From Bacteroidales bacterium (lineage in GTDB: Bacteria > Bacteroidota > Bacteroidia > Bacteroidales > VadinHA17), in the NCBI GenBank assembly GCA_016715075.1, contig JADKBK010000005.1, positions 1-64,000 on the forward strand: 64,000 nucleotides of DNA, written 5' to 3'. The translations under genes and the position numbers were made by a program. Below are positions 43,317 to 52,413 of the stretch, in pieces; the stretch's first letter is position 1; each line of letters opens with the position of its first letter. The notes beneath the pieces were generated by a model, which worked only from the letters and a program-made list of their open reading frames with translations, did not search any database and was not told the DNA's origin.

Positions 43317-44729
43317 ATGAAACACTTTAGAATGATTCTCTTGCTGTTACCTGTTGTTCTTCTTTTGGCATGCAGTTCACATGAACTACCACAACCATTA
43401 AGTCTTAATCCGCAAAATCCACACTATTTCCTTTTCAGGGGGGAACCGGCTATACTCATTGGTTCAACAGAGCATTATGGCGCTGTTATGAACCTGGACT
43501 TTGACTATATCGCATACCTTAATGAAATATCAGGATCAGGACTTAATGTAACGCGTACTTTTTCAGGAGCTTATGTTGAACCTGTCGGAGCCTTTGGAAT
43601 TAAGAAGAACACCCTTGCACCTGCAGCAGAAAGGTATATATGCCCTTGGTCAAGGAGTAAAGAGCCTGGATATGCCAACGGTGGCAATAAATTTGACCTT
43701 TCGGAGTGGGATGAGACATATTTTAAACGACTTAAGGACTTTGTAGCAGAAGCAGGAAAGAGAGATATAATAGTTGAACTTGACCTTTTTTCAAATTATT
43801 ATGATACGGTTCAGTGGAAGCTGTCACCACTGAATATTCTCAATAATATCAACAGGATAGGCGACATTAAAGATCATAAGGAAGTATTGTCACTTAAGCA
43901 TGCAGAGCTGCTTAATGTGCAGGAAAACATGGTCAGGAAGATTATTCATGAACTTAAGGACTTTGACAACCTTTATTTTGAAGTCTGTAATGAACCTTAT
44001 TTTGGAGATACACTTGCGTTGAGGCAGTGGGAAGAGCATATGACAGAAGTTGTAGCTGAGGCTGAAAAGGATTTTAAATTCAGGCACCTTATTTCCAACA
44101 ATATTGCCAATAATCATAAGCTTGTAGGAGAGCCCCGTAATGGAGTTTCGATTTATAATTTTCATTATGCCAGACCTCCAAAAACAGTTGGTATTAATTA
44201 CAATCTTAAAGGAGTTATCGGGGATAATGAAACCGGCTTTGACGGAATTGAGGATTCACAGTACCGTACTGAAGCATGGGACTTTATTCTTGCTGGCGGA
44301 GGACTATTTAACCACCTTGATTACTCTTTTACTACTGACAATGAGGATGGTAGTTTAAAAATTGAAGAAGGCCAGCCTGGTGGAGGCGGAAAAGTCTTGC
44401 GAAGCCAGTTTAAGATACTTGCTGAATTTATGGGGTCGGTCGATTTTATTAATATGATGCCTGTAAGTAATGATAAAATTCGATTACAGGAAGGTGAAAA
44501 AACAACTGTTAATGCCCTCGCCAGAGGTGATGATTATATTATTCTCTATCTGCACAGAAAAGATACAGCCAGTCTGAGCTCTGTTATTGAAATTGACCTT
44601 CAGGGAGCATCATATAACCTTAACTGGGTGGATACAAAAACAGCCGGAGTAACTACTGAAAAACTGATGGATCATCCTGGCGGCATGACCAGTATTGCAT
44701 CTCCCCTTTTGCCGGAGATATTGCCTTGA
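43317..44729 (+). CDS. Clan GH-A glycoside hydrolase-like lipoprotein
   Basis: This 470-residue protein starts with a lipoprotein signal (VVLLLACSS, Cys19). NPHYFLFRGEPAILIGSTEHYG resembles the start of DUF4038/cellulase-like proteins. FDNLYFEVCNEPYFG gives the acid/base candidate Glu226, and VIGDNETGF gives a nucleophile candidate Glu305 about 80 residues later, a clan GH-A arrangement. A short beta tail follows. The substrate is unknown. It is probably surface or periplasmic and sits directly upstream of the sigma/anti-sigma genes. Confidence 0.72.
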   Translation: MKHFRMILLLLPVVLLLACSSHELPQPLSLNPQNPHYFLFRGEPAILIGSTEHYGAVMNLDFDYIAYLNEISGSGLNVTRTFSGAYVEPVGAFGIKKNTLAPAAERYICPWSRSKEPGYANGGNKFDLSEWDETYFKRLKDFVAEAGKRDIIVELDLFSNYYDTVQWKLSPLNILNNINRIGDIKDHKEVLSLKHAELLNVQENMVRKIIHELKDFDNLYFEVCNEPYFGDTLALRQWEEHMTEVVAEAEKDFKFRHLISNNIANNHKLVGEPRNGVSIYNFHYARPPKTVGINYNLKGVIGDNETGFDGIEDSQYRTEAWDFILAGGGLFNHLDYSFTTDNEDGSLKIEEGQPGGGGKVLRSQFKILAEFMGSVDFINMMPVSNDKIRLQEGEKTTVNALARGDDYIILYLHRKDTASLSSVIEIDLQGASYNLNWVDTKTAGVTTEKLMDHPGGMTSIASPLLPEILP

Positions 44730-44813
44730 AAATTATTAAGGCAGATTAAAATGTTACAAGTATCCCTTAAATGGAGTCGGGACAGATAAAGTCGTTTCGT
44801 TTATTATATTATC

Positions 44814-45368
44814 GTGATTAAGAATAACCCCATACTTGAACAATTAATAGTTGGAAGACTTAAAGCGGCTGATCCGGATATGTTTACTGAAATATTTTCA
44901 GTCTACTACAAGGACTTGGTATTGTTTGCATATAGCTTTACTCATGAAAAAGAGGATTCAGAAGAAATTGTTCAGGATGTTTTTGTAAAACTTTGGGAAG
45001 ACCATGAAAAGATTAATATCTCGACTTCCATTAAATCGTATCTTCTTAAATCCATACAAAATAAGTGCATCGATTGGCACCGTCACAAAAAAGTCATTAA
45101 TCATCACAGTAATTATATTATCGAAAATTCTCTGCTTTATGAATATGATACTGATAATTATATTCTCAGCTCTGAAATGGAACTTATTATTGAAAAGGCA
45201 CTAGCCAGCCTGCCTGAAAATGTCAAAGAAACATTCGAAATGAGCAGGTTTGAAGGAATGAAATATCAAGAGATTGCAGACAAGCTGAATGTATCGGTCA
45301 GAACTATAGAAGTACGGATCAGTAAAGCATTGGAGTTGCTTAGGGAGAGCTTAATTGATTTTTTGTAA
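44814..45368 (+). CDS. ECF-type RNA polymerase sigma factor
   Basis: This 184-residue protein uses a GTG start in the reading chosen here. Region 2 is visible as VYYKDLVLFAYSFTHEKEDS followed by EEIVQDVFVKLWE. Region 4 is seen as LPENVKETFEMSRFEGMKY followed by QEIADKLNVSVRTIEVRISK, a helix-turn-helix. It belongs to the Bacteroidota FecI-like ECF group that pairs with FecR anti-sigma factors. The FecR gene follows 236 bases later and a SusC gene with an STN domain after that. It should direct transcription of this SusC/D pair and perhaps the enzymes. Confidence 0.93.
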   Translation: MIKNNPILEQLIVGRLKAADPDMFTEIFSVYYKDLVLFAYSFTHEKEDSEEIVQDVFVKLWEDHEKINISTSIKSYLLKSIQNKCIDWHRHKKVINHHSNYIIENSLLYEYDTDNYILSSEMELIIEKALASLPENVKETFEMSRFEGMKYQEIADKLNVSVRTIEVRISKALELLRESLIDFL

Positions 45369-45604
45369 AGAGTAAGAGTTGTTACACGGAAAGTCCTTAG
45401 CATTAGTAAGCCCGTCGTTTGTGTTTTAAGACGCGTCTCATTCTCATCTTAATAGTATTCATAAAAAACCGATTAGAAGGTATACTCAATCTGATGAGAT
45501 CAGGGAGACAGTCTTTTTTGCTGGATTCCCGGAAGTCATTTTATCTGATTATCCTATTTTCCATTGTGGGTTATAGTTTCTGAAACGTCTTTATTCAGAT
45601 ATTA

Positions 45605-46672
45605 ATGGAAATGGATAGTATAGAAGAAGAAAACAACAGGATCTTAATTGTCAGATACCTGTCAGGGGAAGCGAGTCCGGAAGAAGTTACTGAGCTTAAT
45701 AAATGGCTGGGAGCCTCCGGTGCTAATTTATTATATTTCCAGCAGGTAAAGAATATCTGGTATAGCTCTAACCGCCATTCTTTAAAAGACTTATCAGATA
45801 CCAACAAAGCTTTCAAAGAGGTAAATAAAAGAATCACTCTGAGATCCCCAGGGTTCAATTTTTGGACAACATGGAAAAAGATTGCTGCCATATTAATAAT
45901 TCCACTTATTTTAGGGAACCTGCTTTACTTTCTTTTTCTTACAAATAATAATCCTGGCCGACAGGAACCTGTTTACAATGAGTTGTTTGCAGCATTTGGT
46001 ACCAGGTCGGCATTAAAACTTTCCGATGGCACATCTGTCTGGCTCAATTCAGGAAGCAGTATTAAATATCCTGATAAATTCATAGATAAGGATCGCAAAG
46101 TCTTCCTCAATGGGGAAGCTTATTTTGAAGTTGAAAGTAATCCTGAGAAACCATTTATTGTCGAGACATCATCAATTAAGGTAAGAGCAACGGGTACAAA
46201 ATTTAATGTATTAGGCTATTCCTCGATTAATGAGAATGAAGTGACACTTGTTTCAGGGAAAGTTGAAGTTGGTCTTCCATGCAGCAATGATAAATTTAAG
46301 AGTACCAACATGGAAATAAACCAGCATTTGACATTTGATAAGAACACCGGAGCGGTTACTATTGTAAATGAAGATACCTATAAATATATATCATGGAAAG
46401 AGGGGAAGCTTGTATTCCGGAACGAACCTTTAACTGAGGTTGCAAAAAAAATAAGTCAGGTCTTCAACATTGATATTGAAATTAGGGGGAAAGAGATTGA
46501 GAATTACTCCTACAGGGCTACTTTTCAGGACGAGTCACTGGCAGAGATCCTGAAATTATTAAAGATATCTTCGCCAATAAATTATTATGAAATAAAGCGT
46601 AATCCTCTACCGGACGGTTCATTCCCCAGGAAAAAGGTTATAATCTATCCTGCCGGGAAAAAAGGAATTTGA
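45605..46672 (+). CDS. FecR-family anti-sigma factor
   Basis: This 355-residue inner-membrane protein has a cytoplasmic N-terminal ~90 residues containing ILIVRYLSGEASPEEVTELN. One membrane helix follows (IAAILIIPLILGNLLYFLFL, around residues 91-113). The periplasmic FecR domain includes TRSALKLSDGTSVWLNSGS and YFEVESNPEKPFIVET. The C-terminal DUF4974 region includes VAKKISQVFNIDIEI and LAEILKLLKISSPI. It should hold the ECF sigma factor until the SusC plug/STN domain signals substrate loading. The gene lies between the sigma and SusC genes, the usual order. Confidence 0.93.
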   Translation: MEMDSIEEENNRILIVRYLSGEASPEEVTELNKWLGASGANLLYFQQVKNIWYSSNRHSLKDLSDTNKAFKEVNKRITLRSPGFNFWTTWKKIAAILIIPLILGNLLYFLFLTNNNPGRQEPVYNELFAAFGTRSALKLSDGTSVWLNSGSSIKYPDKFIDKDRKVFLNGEAYFEVESNPEKPFIVETSSIKVRATGTKFNVLGYSSINENEVTLVSGKVEVGLPCSNDKFKSTNMEINQHLTFDKNTGAVTIVNEDTYKYISWKEGKLVFRNEPLTEVAKKISQVFNIDIEIRGKEIENYSYRATFQDESLAEILKLLKISSPINYYEIKRNPLPDGSFPRKKVIIYPAGKKGI

Positions 46673-46751
46673 AAAGATAAGCTTAATTAATACAAACCCT
46701 ATTATAAACCTAAACCAGTTGCCTATGTAAATTCCTGAAAATGACCATAAC

Positions 46752-46801
46752 CCTCTAAAAAAAAGGAAAAGTGCGCTAACACTTTTCCCCGATGTCAGAG
46801 G
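46752..46801. promoter_or_regulatory. Leader hairpin upstream of susC-like gene
   Basis: The inner stem GGAAAAGTG (46765-46773) pairs with CACTTTTCC (46780-46788) around CGCTAA. An outer CCTCT (46752-46756) can pair with AGAGG (46797-46801). No T run follows on the plus strand, but the minus strand has a T-rich tail after the stem, as in a terminator. It may reduce FecR-to-SusC readthrough or stabilise the mRNA. Confidence 0.5.
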
Positions 46802-46864
46802 ATAATAAACCGATTCCTGGCTGTTATTCAAAAATCTTATTATTTACCCTAACACTTCAAAAAT

Positions 46865-49800
46865 ATGAAAAAAAATCTGGATTACTATGGTCTTATCAGA
46901 CCAAAAAGTAATTGGCACAAAATCCTTCTAACCATGAAAATTTCAGCTTTTCTTATGTTTTGCAGTTTGGTGAACATTTTTGCTGCCCCATCTTACTCTC
47001 AATCAACAAAGATTTCGCTCAATTTCAAAGATGCAACTATAGAAGAAGTTCTTAACAAAATTGAGGATGAAAGTGAGTTCTATTTTCTGTACAATCAAAA
47101 ACTTGTTGATGTAACCCGCAAAGTGAATGTTGAAGCAGATAAGGAACCTATTGGTGATATTCTGGCTGATATCTTCAGGAATGATATTAGATTTATCGTC
47201 TATGACAGGCAGATAATACTCACGAAAAACGATTCAGAGCCCATTTCATTGGCTCCGCAGCAACAGAGGATATCCGGAACTGTGACAGATAAGCAGGGGT
47301 CTCCTCTTCCTGGTGTAAACGTAGTTGTGACCGGAACAGCACAGGGTACGATAACCGATATAGCCGGCAGTTATAGTATTGATGTGCCAAAAGGATCCCA
47401 AAGTCTTACATTCACATTTGTCGGAATGCAATCCCAGGAAGTAGTCATAGGGTCATTGACCCAGATCAATATTGCAATGATTGAGTCTGCGATTGGTCTC
47501 GATGAAGTTGTTGTAACCGCCCTTGGAATAAAACGTGAAGTAAAAGCTCTTGGTTTTGCTGCACAGAAAATTGGAGAACAAGACTTGTCAGCATCCAGGG
47601 AAACAAGCATTACCAATTATCTGACAGCTAAAGTTGCCGGGGTACAGGTTTTGAAAACAGCTAGTGGAACAGGTGGTTCTACCAATGTTGTTATCCGTGG
47701 TAATAAATCTTTTACTGGGAGCAACCAGCCTCTCTATGTAGTAGATGGGATGCCTATTTATAATAACTCAAATGATAATAAGTATAACGCTGTTGCCTCA
47801 GCCGGTATTGATTATGGTGATGGTATTGGCGGCATTAATCCACAGGATGTAGAATCGATGAACGTTTTGAAAGGTCCTGCAGCAACAGCGCTTTATGGTT
47901 CACGAGGGTCCAATGGTGTAGTAGTTATTACCACAAAATCGGGAAAAGGTGCAAAGAAAGGTATTGGTGTAGAAGTTAATTCAGGCGTGACATTTGAGAA
48001 ATTATACCTGGTACCTAACTACCAGAACCAATTTGGTTCCGGATACGGTGATGAAGGTTATGCTGATCAGGGCTGGGGTACCGAAATCAACGGAGTTTTC
48101 TATCTCTGGCCGGATAACGGTCAGTTAGATAGCTGGGGTGCTCCTTTGGACGGAAAAACAATGATACCCAATTGGTGGACAATGCCTTCACCACTTACAT
48201 CATCACAAATTTGGGATTGTCCTATAAATGATGTAATTCCTCTTGTTCCACAACCGAAGAATAATGTAAGGAATTTCTTTAATACAGGTGTTACCTATTC
48301 AAATAACCTTGCTGTAACCTCATCAAACGACAAGAGCTCGATGAGATTATCAGTGGGGAGTATTAAAACTCAGGGTATTGTCCCCAATGAAGAGATATCA
48401 AATAGATCGGTCAGTTTCAATGGGAGTACAAGGGTGAACGATATACTTTCCTTTGAGGCCAAGGTAAACTATATTCGTACTGAAGGTGATCAGCGTCCGC
48501 TAACCGGATATAGTGAAGCAAATCCCATGTATAATTTAATAAGCATGCCCAGAAGTACTCCACTTGATTTTGTAAAACAACAATATGAAATCACAAGGAC
48601 CAATATTCGCTACCCTGGCATTAACTATAATCCATATTATATGGTCAATGAGATAAAAAACAATGACTTTAAAGACAGGGTAATCGGATCAGCTTCCACA
48701 ACTCTGAAATTGAGGAGTTGGTTGAGTTTAATGGGCAGAGTCGGTGTTGATTTTTACAGCCAGATGAAGCAGAATACATGGCCTCAGGATCCAAGTTCCA
48801 AGAATTATAATTCCCGGCTGGGTCAATTGACACAGGAAATTAGCCGGATGCGTGATTTTAATGCAGATGTTATGCTTACAGCTGACAGGAAGATTACCGA
48901 AAACATTAATCTGAACGGATTAGTAGGTGCCAGCATTCGTACCTTCAGGGATGATAATCTGTCGGTGGATGGCAGAGGATTTAAGGCAAAAGATGTTTAT
49001 GATATATCAAATTTTACAGATGTCCGTACCGGTTCCTATCTGAGTGAAAAAGAGATGCAGTCGGTATTTTTTACAGGGCAGATCGCTTATAAAAACTACT
49101 TATTCTTAGATGTTACTGGTCGTAACGACTGGTCTTCTGCTCTTGGTGTCGATAATCAGTCCTTCTTTTATCCATCTGTAAGTACCGGTTTTATCTTTAC
49201 TGATGCTTTTAACATTAAGAGCAATATTTTAAGTTATGGCAAAGTGCGTGCTTCCTGGGCACAGTCAGGAAATGACTCCAGACCTTATATGACACGTGAA
49301 GGCTATAACCTGTTTACAACCGGTTGGAATGGTTTATCCTATGCTTCCAAGAATAGTACTTTGCCATTATACAATTTGAAAAACGAGCTTACGGAATCGA
49401 TTGAATTTGGTGCTGACCTCAGATTTCTGCAAAACAGAATAAGCCTTGATTTGACATATTACGACGGGAAAACCTCGAATCAAATCTTAGAGTTAGGTAT
49501 TTCCAGCGCTTCAGGTTATGGTTCGCAGGTTCTGAATGCCGGTGAGGTAAGAAACAGCGGTATTGAGGCTACTTTGGGAATTACCCCTGTTAAATTGACC
49601 GATTTCCGGTGGGACATTAATTTCAATTATGCAGCTAACCATTCCAAAGTAGTCACTCTTGATGGTAAAATCCAGACTTATCCCCTTATCGAAAGTTCCG
49701 GAGGTGAACCGGGGCTTGCCAATATTGAAGCAAGAGTGGGTGAAGCTTATGGAAATATTATAGGTTACGCATATCAAAGGGCTCCTGACGGGCAGAAAAT

Positions 49801-50482
49801 TGTTGATGGCTCAGGATCATATGTTCGTGAAAGTAAATTGTCGGTTCTTGGCAACATAACACCAAAATGGATTGGTGGTTTAAATAACACATTCTCTTAT
49901 AAAGGATTTGCATTAAACGTACTCCTCGATTTTAAAGAAGGTGGTAAAATTATCTCAGCTACGAAATATGAAATGACAAGGAAAGGATTGGGAGCCTGGA
50001 CAGTGGAAGGAAGAAGGCCAAAGGCCAGATATGAAGAGGGTGATGTTATTCCTACAGGATCAACAATTGGCGACCCAATGCCATATACCGGTGTTTTGGA
50101 TGGAGTTGTTGAAATAAAGGATGCAAGTGGTAATGTAACCGGATACGAAAAGAATACGAAAGCAGTGCCAGGTATGATATACTGGGGCAATAGAGCATGG
50201 AATGGAATTGCCGAAGAATTTGTTGAAGATGGCAGTTATATCTCCCTGAGAGAGGCCATGCTTAGCTATACTTTTCAACCTGCACTCCTGGCAAAAACAC
50301 CAATCAGCGGTTTGACAATATCAGTATTTGGCCGGAATTTGCTATATCTTCAAAATGGGATGGATTATATTGGCGTATCTCCGGAATCTGCTCCTAACAC
50401 CGCAGGTGGCGCTTCAGGAATGGAGTCTTTGACTATTCCTTCAACCCGTACTTATGGCTTTAATGTTAGGATAACATTTTAA
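46865..50482 (+). CDS. susC-like: SusC-like TonB-dependent outer membrane transporter with N-terminal STN domain
   Basis: This protein has 1205 residues. After a long signal region (ISAFLMFCSLVNIFAAPSYS) comes an STN domain (FKDATIEEVLNKIEDESEF), the signalling module that talks to FecR. Next is a carboxypeptidase-regulatory-like domain (ISGTVTDKQGSPLPGVNVVV). The plug follows, with DEVVVTALGIKRE, VVIRGNKSFTG and GSRGSNGVVVITTKSG. The beta-barrel ends in RTYGFNVRITF with a terminal Phe. It imports oligosaccharides powered by TonB, with the SusD protein 20 bases downstream as lid. The substrate is inferred from the enzymes around it, not seen. Confidence 0.96.
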   Translation: MKKNLDYYGLIRPKSNWHKILLTMKISAFLMFCSLVNIFAAPSYSQSTKISLNFKDATIEEVLNKIEDESEFYFLYNQKLVDVTRKVNVEADKEPIGDILADIFRNDIRFIVYDRQIILTKNDSEPISLAPQQQRISGTVTDKQGSPLPGVNVVVTGTAQGTITDIAGSYSIDVPKGSQSLTFTFVGMQSQEVVIGSLTQINIAMIESAIGLDEVVVTALGIKREVKALGFAAQKIGEQDLSASRETSITNYLTAKVAGVQVLKTASGTGGSTNVVIRGNKSFTGSNQPLYVVDGMPIYNNSNDNKYNAVASAGIDYGDGIGGINPQDVESMNVLKGPAATALYGSRGSNGVVVITTKSGKGAKKGIGVEVNSGVTFEKLYLVPNYQNQFGSGYGDEGYADQGWGTEINGVFYLWPDNGQLDSWGAPLDGKTMIPNWWTMPSPLTSSQIWDCPINDVIPLVPQPKNNVRNFFNTGVTYSNNLAVTSSNDKSSMRLSVGSIKTQGIVPNEEISNRSVSFNGSTRVNDILSFEAKVNYIRTEGDQRPLTGYSEANPMYNLISMPRSTPLDFVKQQYEITRTNIRYPGINYNPYYMVNEIKNNDFKDRVIGSASTTLKLRSWLSLMGRVGVDFYSQMKQNTWPQDPSSKNYNSRLGQLTQEISRMRDFNADVMLTADRKITENINLNGLVGASIRTFRDDNLSVDGRGFKAKDVYDISNFTDVRTGSYLSEKEMQSVFFTGQIAYKNYLFLDVTGRNDWSSALGVDNQSFFYPSVSTGFIFTDAFNIKSNILSYGKVRASWAQSGNDSRPYMTREGYNLFTTGWNGLSYASKNSTLPLYNLKNELTESIEFGADLRFLQNRISLDLTYYDGKTSNQILELGISSASGYGSQVLNAGEVRNSGIEATLGITPVKLTDFRWDINFNYAANHSKVVTLDGKIQTYPLIESSGGEPGLANIEARVGEAYGNIIGYAYQRAPDGQKIVDGSGSYVRESKLSVLGNITPKWIGGLNNTFSYKGFALNVLLDFKEGGKIISATKYEMTRKGLGAWTVEGRRPKARYEEGDVIPTGSTIGDPMPYTGVLDGVVEIKDASGNVTGYEKNTKAVPGMIYWGNRAWNGIAEEFVEDGSYISLREAMLSYTFQPALLAKTPISGLTISVFGRNLLYLQNGMDYIGVSPESAPNTAGGASGMESLTIPSTRTYGFNVRITF

Positions 50483-50502
50483 TACTTTAAATTATTGAAA
50501 AT

Positions 50503-52176
50503 ATGAAAAATTATTTAAAAATAATAGCTGCATTTTCATTGGTGTTTCTGATGAACAACTCCTGCACCAAAGATTTTGATCAGATGAACATATCAAGAAG
50601 CCTTGTTACTCAGGAAATTGTTGACATTAAAATGATTTTTACAAAAGTACTGGCCGATGCAGTAGTAAACGGCGAAAATGGTTTTGGTGGTGTCTATAGT
50701 GGTATGGCGGCTGCAAATGCCTGGAATCCTTTTCAGACAGGTGAAAACAATGGTGTATGGGATGCTACTTATGGCAATTTTGGCCCTAACTTAAGTGATA
50801 TTGTTGATATTTGTACAAAAAGGGCAAATGCAGAAGACCTTGTAAATTATAAAGCTATTGCACGGATACTTAAGGTTTGGGCATTTGCAAGATGTACGGA
50901 TACCTATGGCGACATTCCTTATTTTGAATCGTGCCTTCCTGTCGAAAAAGCTGTCACAACTCCAAAGTACGACCTGCAGAAGGATATATATAATGATTTC
51001 TTTAAAGAACTGAAGGAAGCTGTCGCTGAACTGGATGCTGATAAACCCGGTTATGGAAGCGCCGATATACTGTATAATGGCGACATTAATAAATGGAAAA
51101 AGTTTGCCAATTCATTAAGGCTCCGTTTGGCATTACGTCTTCGTTATGTGGATGCAGCAACAGCGACTGCCCAAATGGCTGACCTGACTGAGGCTGATTT
51201 GATTACATCAAGAGATGACGATGCTTTTATTGCCAATATTACTGATTATCCTGAGCATAAAAACAGCCTGTATACCGATCTTGCTGCCAGACAGGCAACT
51301 GTTGTTAAGGCAAATGTTGGGAAAACACTACTAGATATACTAAATGATAACAGCGACCCACGTTTACGGGTATTTTCAGATACGGTAAAAGGATATTATC
51401 CGCAAGTTCCTGACTATCATTACTTAAAGTACAGGGGAATGCCTTTACTCACTGGTGCTAATCCGGAAGAAGGTTATGCATATGGCAATAATACTGTTTG
51501 TAAATGGACTGACCTGTTTTGGGTTGAGATTCGGAAATTTTATTTATTTAAAGCTTCTGAAACCTATTTTAATCTTGCCGAAGCTGCCTTGTTTAACATA
51601 AAAGCGGGAGATGCTCAGTCATATTATAAAAAAGGAATAGAGCTGGCTATGGCTGATACCAAACAGATGTACGATGATGCTGTACCTCAGCTGAAGGATG
51701 TAGTTGCGTTTTTCAATTCCGGAAAAACTCAGGAAGAGATCGATGCCGCCCTTGCAAGTGATATTGCCCAAACAGAGATAACACAAGCTCAAATTGATGA
51801 TTTTCTTAACATTGCCCCGGTAGTGACACTGACCGGCACTGACGAACAAAAACTGGAACAGATTATTAATCAGAAAATGATTGGCATGTTCCCAATGGAG
51901 CACGAAGGTTGGTGTGATCAGAGGAGGACCGGATATCCAAGAATACTGGTCGGGCAGGATAATGGTCCGCTACAGGGACATATCCCTCGCCGGATGCCGT
52001 GGCCAGGATCAGAAAAACTTATTAATACGGAACAGTACGATATTGCATTGGCTGCCATTGGTGGTGCGGGTAAAGATGAACGAACCACCAATATCTGGTG
52101 GGAAGCCAATCCCGATCCATTCAAAGAGCATCCTGGTACAGTCGAAACACGTTCCTCTCCATGGGTTTCACAGTAG
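50503..52176 (+). CDS. susD-like: SusD/RagB-family outer membrane glycan-binding lipoprotein
   Basis: This 557-residue lipoprotein has lipid Cys21 in MNNSCTKDFD. It is a SusD-like protein of the SusD/RagB nutrient-binding type: TDTYGDIPYFES, LYNGDINKWKKFANSLRLRL and SETYFNLAEAALFNIKAG are characteristic TPR-like segments, and MFPMEHEGWCDQRRTGYP is the usual late motif. It sits on the SusC barrel and captures glycan at the cell surface. It follows SusC by 20 bases and is closed by an intrinsic terminator about 90 bases later, so SusC-SusD end a transcription unit. Confidence 0.95.
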   Translation: MKNYLKIIAAFSLVFLMNNSCTKDFDQMNISRSLVTQEIVDIKMIFTKVLADAVVNGENGFGGVYSGMAAANAWNPFQTGENNGVWDATYGNFGPNLSDIVDICTKRANAEDLVNYKAIARILKVWAFARCTDTYGDIPYFESCLPVEKAVTTPKYDLQKDIYNDFFKELKEAVAELDADKPGYGSADILYNGDINKWKKFANSLRLRLALRLRYVDAATATAQMADLTEADLITSRDDDAFIANITDYPEHKNSLYTDLAARQATVVKANVGKTLLDILNDNSDPRLRVFSDTVKGYYPQVPDYHYLKYRGMPLLTGANPEEGYAYGNNTVCKWTDLFWVEIRKFYLFKASETYFNLAEAALFNIKAGDAQSYYKKGIELAMADTKQMYDDAVPQLKDVVAFFNSGKTQEEIDAALASDIAQTEITQAQIDDFLNIAPVVTLTGTDEQKLEQIINQKMIGMFPMEHEGWCDQRRTGYPRILVGQDNGPLQGHIPRRMPWPGSEKLINTEQYDIALAAIGGAGKDERTTNIWWEANPDPFKEHPGTVETRSSPWVSQ

Positions 52177-52262
52177 ATATTCATAAGAAAGATTGAATGG
52201 TGTGAACCCTTATGGTTATGAAAGTAAGTTCTTTTTAGGTGAGTGGTGATCATATGTGTTTG

Positions 52263-52297
52263 AGCCCATAGAGGTGACACTTCTATGGGCTTTTTTT
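52263..52297 (+). terminator. Intrinsic terminator after susD-like gene
   Basis: A perfect ten-base stem AGCCCATAGA (52263-52272) with TCTATGGGCT (52282-52291) encloses a nine-base loop and runs into seven T. It closes the SusC/SusD unit. Confidence 0.92.
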
Positions 52298-52302
52298 AAA
52301 TC

Positions 52303-52332
52303 TTTGATTTATTTGCTTTATTATTGCCTTTG
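52303..52332 (+). promoter_or_regulatory. Candidate Bacteroidota promoter
   Basis: TTTG (52303-52306) is followed after 18 bases by TGCCTTTG (52325-52332), one mismatch from the TAnnTTTG -7 box used by the Bacteroidota housekeeping sigma factor. It lies just after the terminator and about 80 bases before the next start. Confidence 0.35.
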
Positions 52333-52413
52333 AGAATAAATGTTGTAAATTCTCACTTCAAATAACTGCATGTTATATCGACATAATTCATTAACAGTGT
52401 AATATTGTATCCA

